Part shown: positions 50,363-52,305 of the stretch, piece after piece
Layout: every line of letters begins with the position of its first letter
How positions within the stretch are numbered: the first letter of the stretch is position 1
DNA from: Myxococcales bacterium
GTDB lineage: Bacteria; Myxococcota_A; UBA9160; SMWR01
Reading direction: 5' to 3'
Length of the DNA: 52,305 bases
Assembly (NCBI GenBank): GCA_022572485.1
Contig: JACZVU010000001.1
Coordinates: forward strand, 1-52,305
The notes under the pieces: model-generated
The model's input: the letters and a program-made list of their open reading frames with translations, nothing else
What the model was told of the DNA's origin: nothing
The model's database searches: none
Made by a program: the position numbers and the translations under genes

Positions 50363-51397
50363 CTATGCGATCGGCGCGGGCTGCTGTTGCGTGATGCAGT
50401 GCACGCCGCCGCCTCCAACCGCAACGTCGTGGATCTGTACCTGGACGATCTCGCGTTGCGGATACAGCCTGCGATAGGTCTCGACGGCGGCACCGTCGTG
50501 CTCGTACCCGTAACCCGGAACGATCACCGCGCCGTTCGCGAGGTAAGAGTTTACGTAGGAACTACAGCCGCCGTTCCACACCCCGGGGTGGTAGATGCCC
50601 TCTTGGATGAATTCGAGCTGCAGCTCGCGCCCGCGCGCGTCCTTTTGGTTTTTCAATGCCGCGGTATTGATCTGCCCGATCTCATAATGCGGGTCGGTCG
50701 TGTCCGAGTTGATTTCCACGAGTACTCGCCCCGGCTCGATGAACGCGGCGATTCCGTCGACGTGCCCGTCGGTCTCCTTATCGCCCACATCGCCCGGGAT
50801 CCAGATCACCTTCTCCGCACCGAGTGTGCGCCTGAGCTCCGCTTCGACTTCTGCCCGAGTCCAGTTCGGATTTCGATTCTGGTTGAGAAAACAAGTCTCG
50901 GTCGTGATGACCGTCCCTTCTCCATCCACCGTGACGCCTCCGCCCTCGGCGATGAGTTTGGATGGGTATTGCGGAACGCCCGCGAGTTCGAGGATGCGCG
51001 ATCCCATCAGGTTGTCCTGGTCGTAGGGATCGTATTTCCCACCCCAGGCGTTGAACTCCCAGGTCGACCCCGCGAGGGCGCCCGCAGCGTTGATCAGAAA
51101 GTTGGGTCCCGAGTCGCGCGCCCAGGAATCGTCGATTGACATCTCGAGGATTTCGACGCCGTCGTTTAGCAACGCGCGCGCGGCCTCGAGCTTGTGGGTC
51201 GGGGCGAGCATTTTGACGGGCTCGAATCGGGCGATCGCATTGGCAACGTCTGCGTAGGCTTGCTGCGTTCGTTTCGCGTTGGCCCACACGCCCTCTCTGC
51301 AGGGCCAAGCCATCCAGCAGCAGCTGTGCTCGACCCACTCACCGGGCATGTAAAAGCCGTTGTCGCGCGGGTCGGGTTGAGAATCGGTGTCACTCAC
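50363..51397 (-). CDS. aguA: Agmatine deiminase
   Basis: A 344-residue enzyme converting agmatine to N-carbamoylputrescine. Visible features are MPGEWVEHSCCWMAWPCREGVW, an EMSIDDSWARDSGPNF segment, DGHVDGIAAF, and the catalytic Cys in GGGGVHCITQQ (C334) close to the C-terminus. GTG 51397 has GAGGTG 6 nt upstream and overlaps the previous stop as GTGA, so it is preferred to an ATG 12 codons further upstream. Confidence 0.93.
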   Translation of the reverse strand: MSDTDSQPDPRDNGFYMPGEWVEHSCCWMAWPCREGVWANAKRTQQAYADVANAIARFEPVKMLAPTHKLEAARALLNDGVEILEMSIDDSWARDSGPNFLINAAGALAGSTWEFNAWGGKYDPYDQDNLMGSRILELAGVPQYPSKLIAEGGGVTVDGEGTVITTETCFLNQNRNPNWTRAEVEAELRRTLGAEKVIWIPGDVGDKETDGHVDGIAAFIEPGRVLVEINSDTTDPHYEIGQINTAALKNQKDARGRELQLEFIQEGIYHPGVWNGGCSSYVNSYLANGAVIVPGYGYEHDGAAVETYRRLYPQREIVQVQIHDVAVGGGGVHCITQQQPAPIA

Positions 51398-51603
51398 GAT
51401 TTCACCTCTGCTCTTCTCATAGGTGTTTTGCAAATTGAAATGAAGAAGCCAGCGATCGACACGATCAAGAGCGCGATCGAGACCCTGAAAGCGGGTTCGT
51501 AGTGACCGACGCCTACCATCGCGGGTAACACCAGAAGCGGCAAGAAGCTGGCCGTGCCGATCACCGAGTAGACGGAAGGCTGCCGCAAATTTGCGATTTG
51601 CAT
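51394..51603 (-). CDS. Small membrane protein in agmatine operon
   Basis: A 69-residue protein with two hydrophobic helices (about residues 12-30 and 40-58) and a basic tail. I do not recognise a family. The ATG 51603 start is likely; the frame extends 12 codons upstream into the aguB end. The stop overlaps the aguA start, which argues for a real coupled gene. It could be a small permease accessory or simply an anchor. Confidence 0.55.
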   Translation of the reverse strand: MQIANLRQPSVYSVIGTASFLPLLVLPAMVGVGHYEPAFRVSIALLIVSIAGFFISICKTPMRRAEVKS

Positions 51604-51607
51604 CAGA

Positions 51608-52305
51608 TCAGAGGGGGGGGATCGTATGTTGTCCGTCAAGCGTCAGGAGCGAACCGTAGAGATCGGGTCTTCTGTCGCGGAACACACCCCACGAGCGCCG
51701 GTAGCTGCGCACCTCTTCGAGGTCGATCGTCGCGCTGAGAACGCATTCCGTCTTTCGGTCCGCGCTCTTTACGATTGCGCCCGTATGGTCGGTGATGAAC
51801 GACGATCCGTAGAATTCCAATTCGACCGCATCGCTCGACTCTTTGCCGATCCTATTCGACGCGATCACGGGCACGACGTTTGCCGCCGCGTGGCCGCGCA
51901 TCACGGTCTGCCAGTGATCCTTGCTGTCGAGATCCGGTGTTTGGATTTCGCTGCCGATGGCCGTCGGATAGAGCAGAATATCCGCGCCCTTTAGCACCAT
52001 CGCGCGCGCGGCCTCTGGGAACCACTGGTCCCAGCAAATGCCGACCCCGATGCGCGCATAGCGTGTGTCGACGGCCCGAAACCCGGTGTCACCCGGACTG
52101 AAGTAGAACTTCTCTTCGTAGGCTGGAGAGTCGGGGATGTGGCTCTTGCGGTAGTGGCCCACGATGCTGCCGTCGGCGTCGATGATCGCAACGGCGTTGT
52201 AGTGCGCGAGGCCAGCTCGCTCGAAGAAAGATACGGGCAGGACCAGTTTTCGCTCTTTGGCGATTTTCTGCATGCGTCGGATGGTCGGTTGCTCGTCGAT
52301 CGGAT
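51608..52305 (-). CDS. aguB: N-carbamoylputrescine amidase, 5' end beyond window
   Basis: The coding frame runs on to the right edge of the window, so the first part (including the first catalytic Glu region) is missing. The visible 231 residues contain a lysine region (HYRKSHIPD), the catalytic Cys in IGVGICWDQWFPE, and RGHAAANVVPVIASNRIG, all carbon-nitrogen hydrolase motifs typical of N-carbamoylputrescine amidase. It converts N-carbamoylputrescine to putrescine, the step after agmatine deiminase, which is encoded downstream. Confidence 0.9.
   Translation of the reverse strand, partial: PIDEQPTIRRMQKIAKERKLVLPVSFFERAGLAHYNAVAIIDADGSIVGHYRKSHIPDSPAYEEKFYFSPGDTGFRAVDTRYARIGVGICWDQWFPEAARAMVLKGADILLYPTAIGSEIQTPDLDSKDHWQTVMRGHAAANVVPVIASNRIGKESSDAVELEFYGSSFITDHTGAIVKSADRKTECVLSATIDLEEVRSYRRSWGVFRDRRPDLYGSLLTLDGQHTIPPL

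Overview
The window is GC-rich DNA from a Gram-negative bacterium. Outer-membrane genes show this: LolA-like, BamE/SmpA-like, LpxL-type and TonB-type proteins. The gene set would fit a deltaproteobacterial-type phylum (Myxococcota, Desulfobacterota or Binatota), but nothing here settles the taxonomy. Genes are packed tightly, with many ATGA/GTGA/TTGA start-stop overlaps and frequent GTG and TTG starts.

Layout. 1-1050: no confident protein gene, then tRNA-Arg(GCG), a hairpin and a four-copy 41-bp tandem repeat. 1049-6237: ordinary genes (MgtC family, zinc-ribbon site-2 protease with a zinc-finger membrane protein, a Tat-exported flavin amine oxidase, and a lone TonB C-terminal-domain protein). 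6381-6586: a cobalamin riboswitch on the minus strand, reading into that TonB-domain gene. 6716-35765: a biosynthetic cluster of about 29 kb resembling aryl polyene/flexirubin/xanthomonadin pigment clusters. 35803-38550: a palindromic repeat, a DUF3012 lipoprotein, a MATE exporter and an SDR. 38625-43388: a minus-strand run of zinc-independent ribosomal proteins (rpsN, rpmE2, rpmB) leading into a YhaO/YhaN (SbcD/SbcC-like) pair. 43588-46245: valS. 46478-49649: small enzymes (methyltransferase, GFA-family protein, CWC protein, mismatch/hypoxanthine DNA glycosylase, GNAT). 49653-52305: a putative agmatine-to-putrescine operon (aguB, small membrane protein, aguA, TetR), with aguB cut by the window edge.

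How the pigment cluster may work (inference from families). An MIO ammonia lyase would supply an aryl-acrylate starter. An AMP ligase would activate it onto one of four ACPs. Two ketosynthases with one chain-length-factor-like partner would elongate it, with a FabG-type reductase and two hotdog dehydratases (one fused to a ligase) leaving a conjugated polyene. Three flavin halogenase-like proteins, a CrtI-like desaturase, another FAD oxidoreductase and an ICMT/PEMT-type methyltransferase would tailor it. Two PlsC-type and two LpxL-type acyltransferases, a condensation-fold acyltransferase and a family-2 glycosyltransferase would attach it to a lipid or sugar carrier. An MMPL exporter, LolA-like chaperone and DUF3261 lipoprotein would move the product to the outer membrane. 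The cluster is odd in three ways. It has three halogenases that all keep the catalytic lysine and the WxWxIP motif. Its coding direction flips six times, with almost no spacer DNA. It holds paralogous gene pairs at its two ends and lies between two copies of a palindromic repeat. Only a truncated thioesterase is present.
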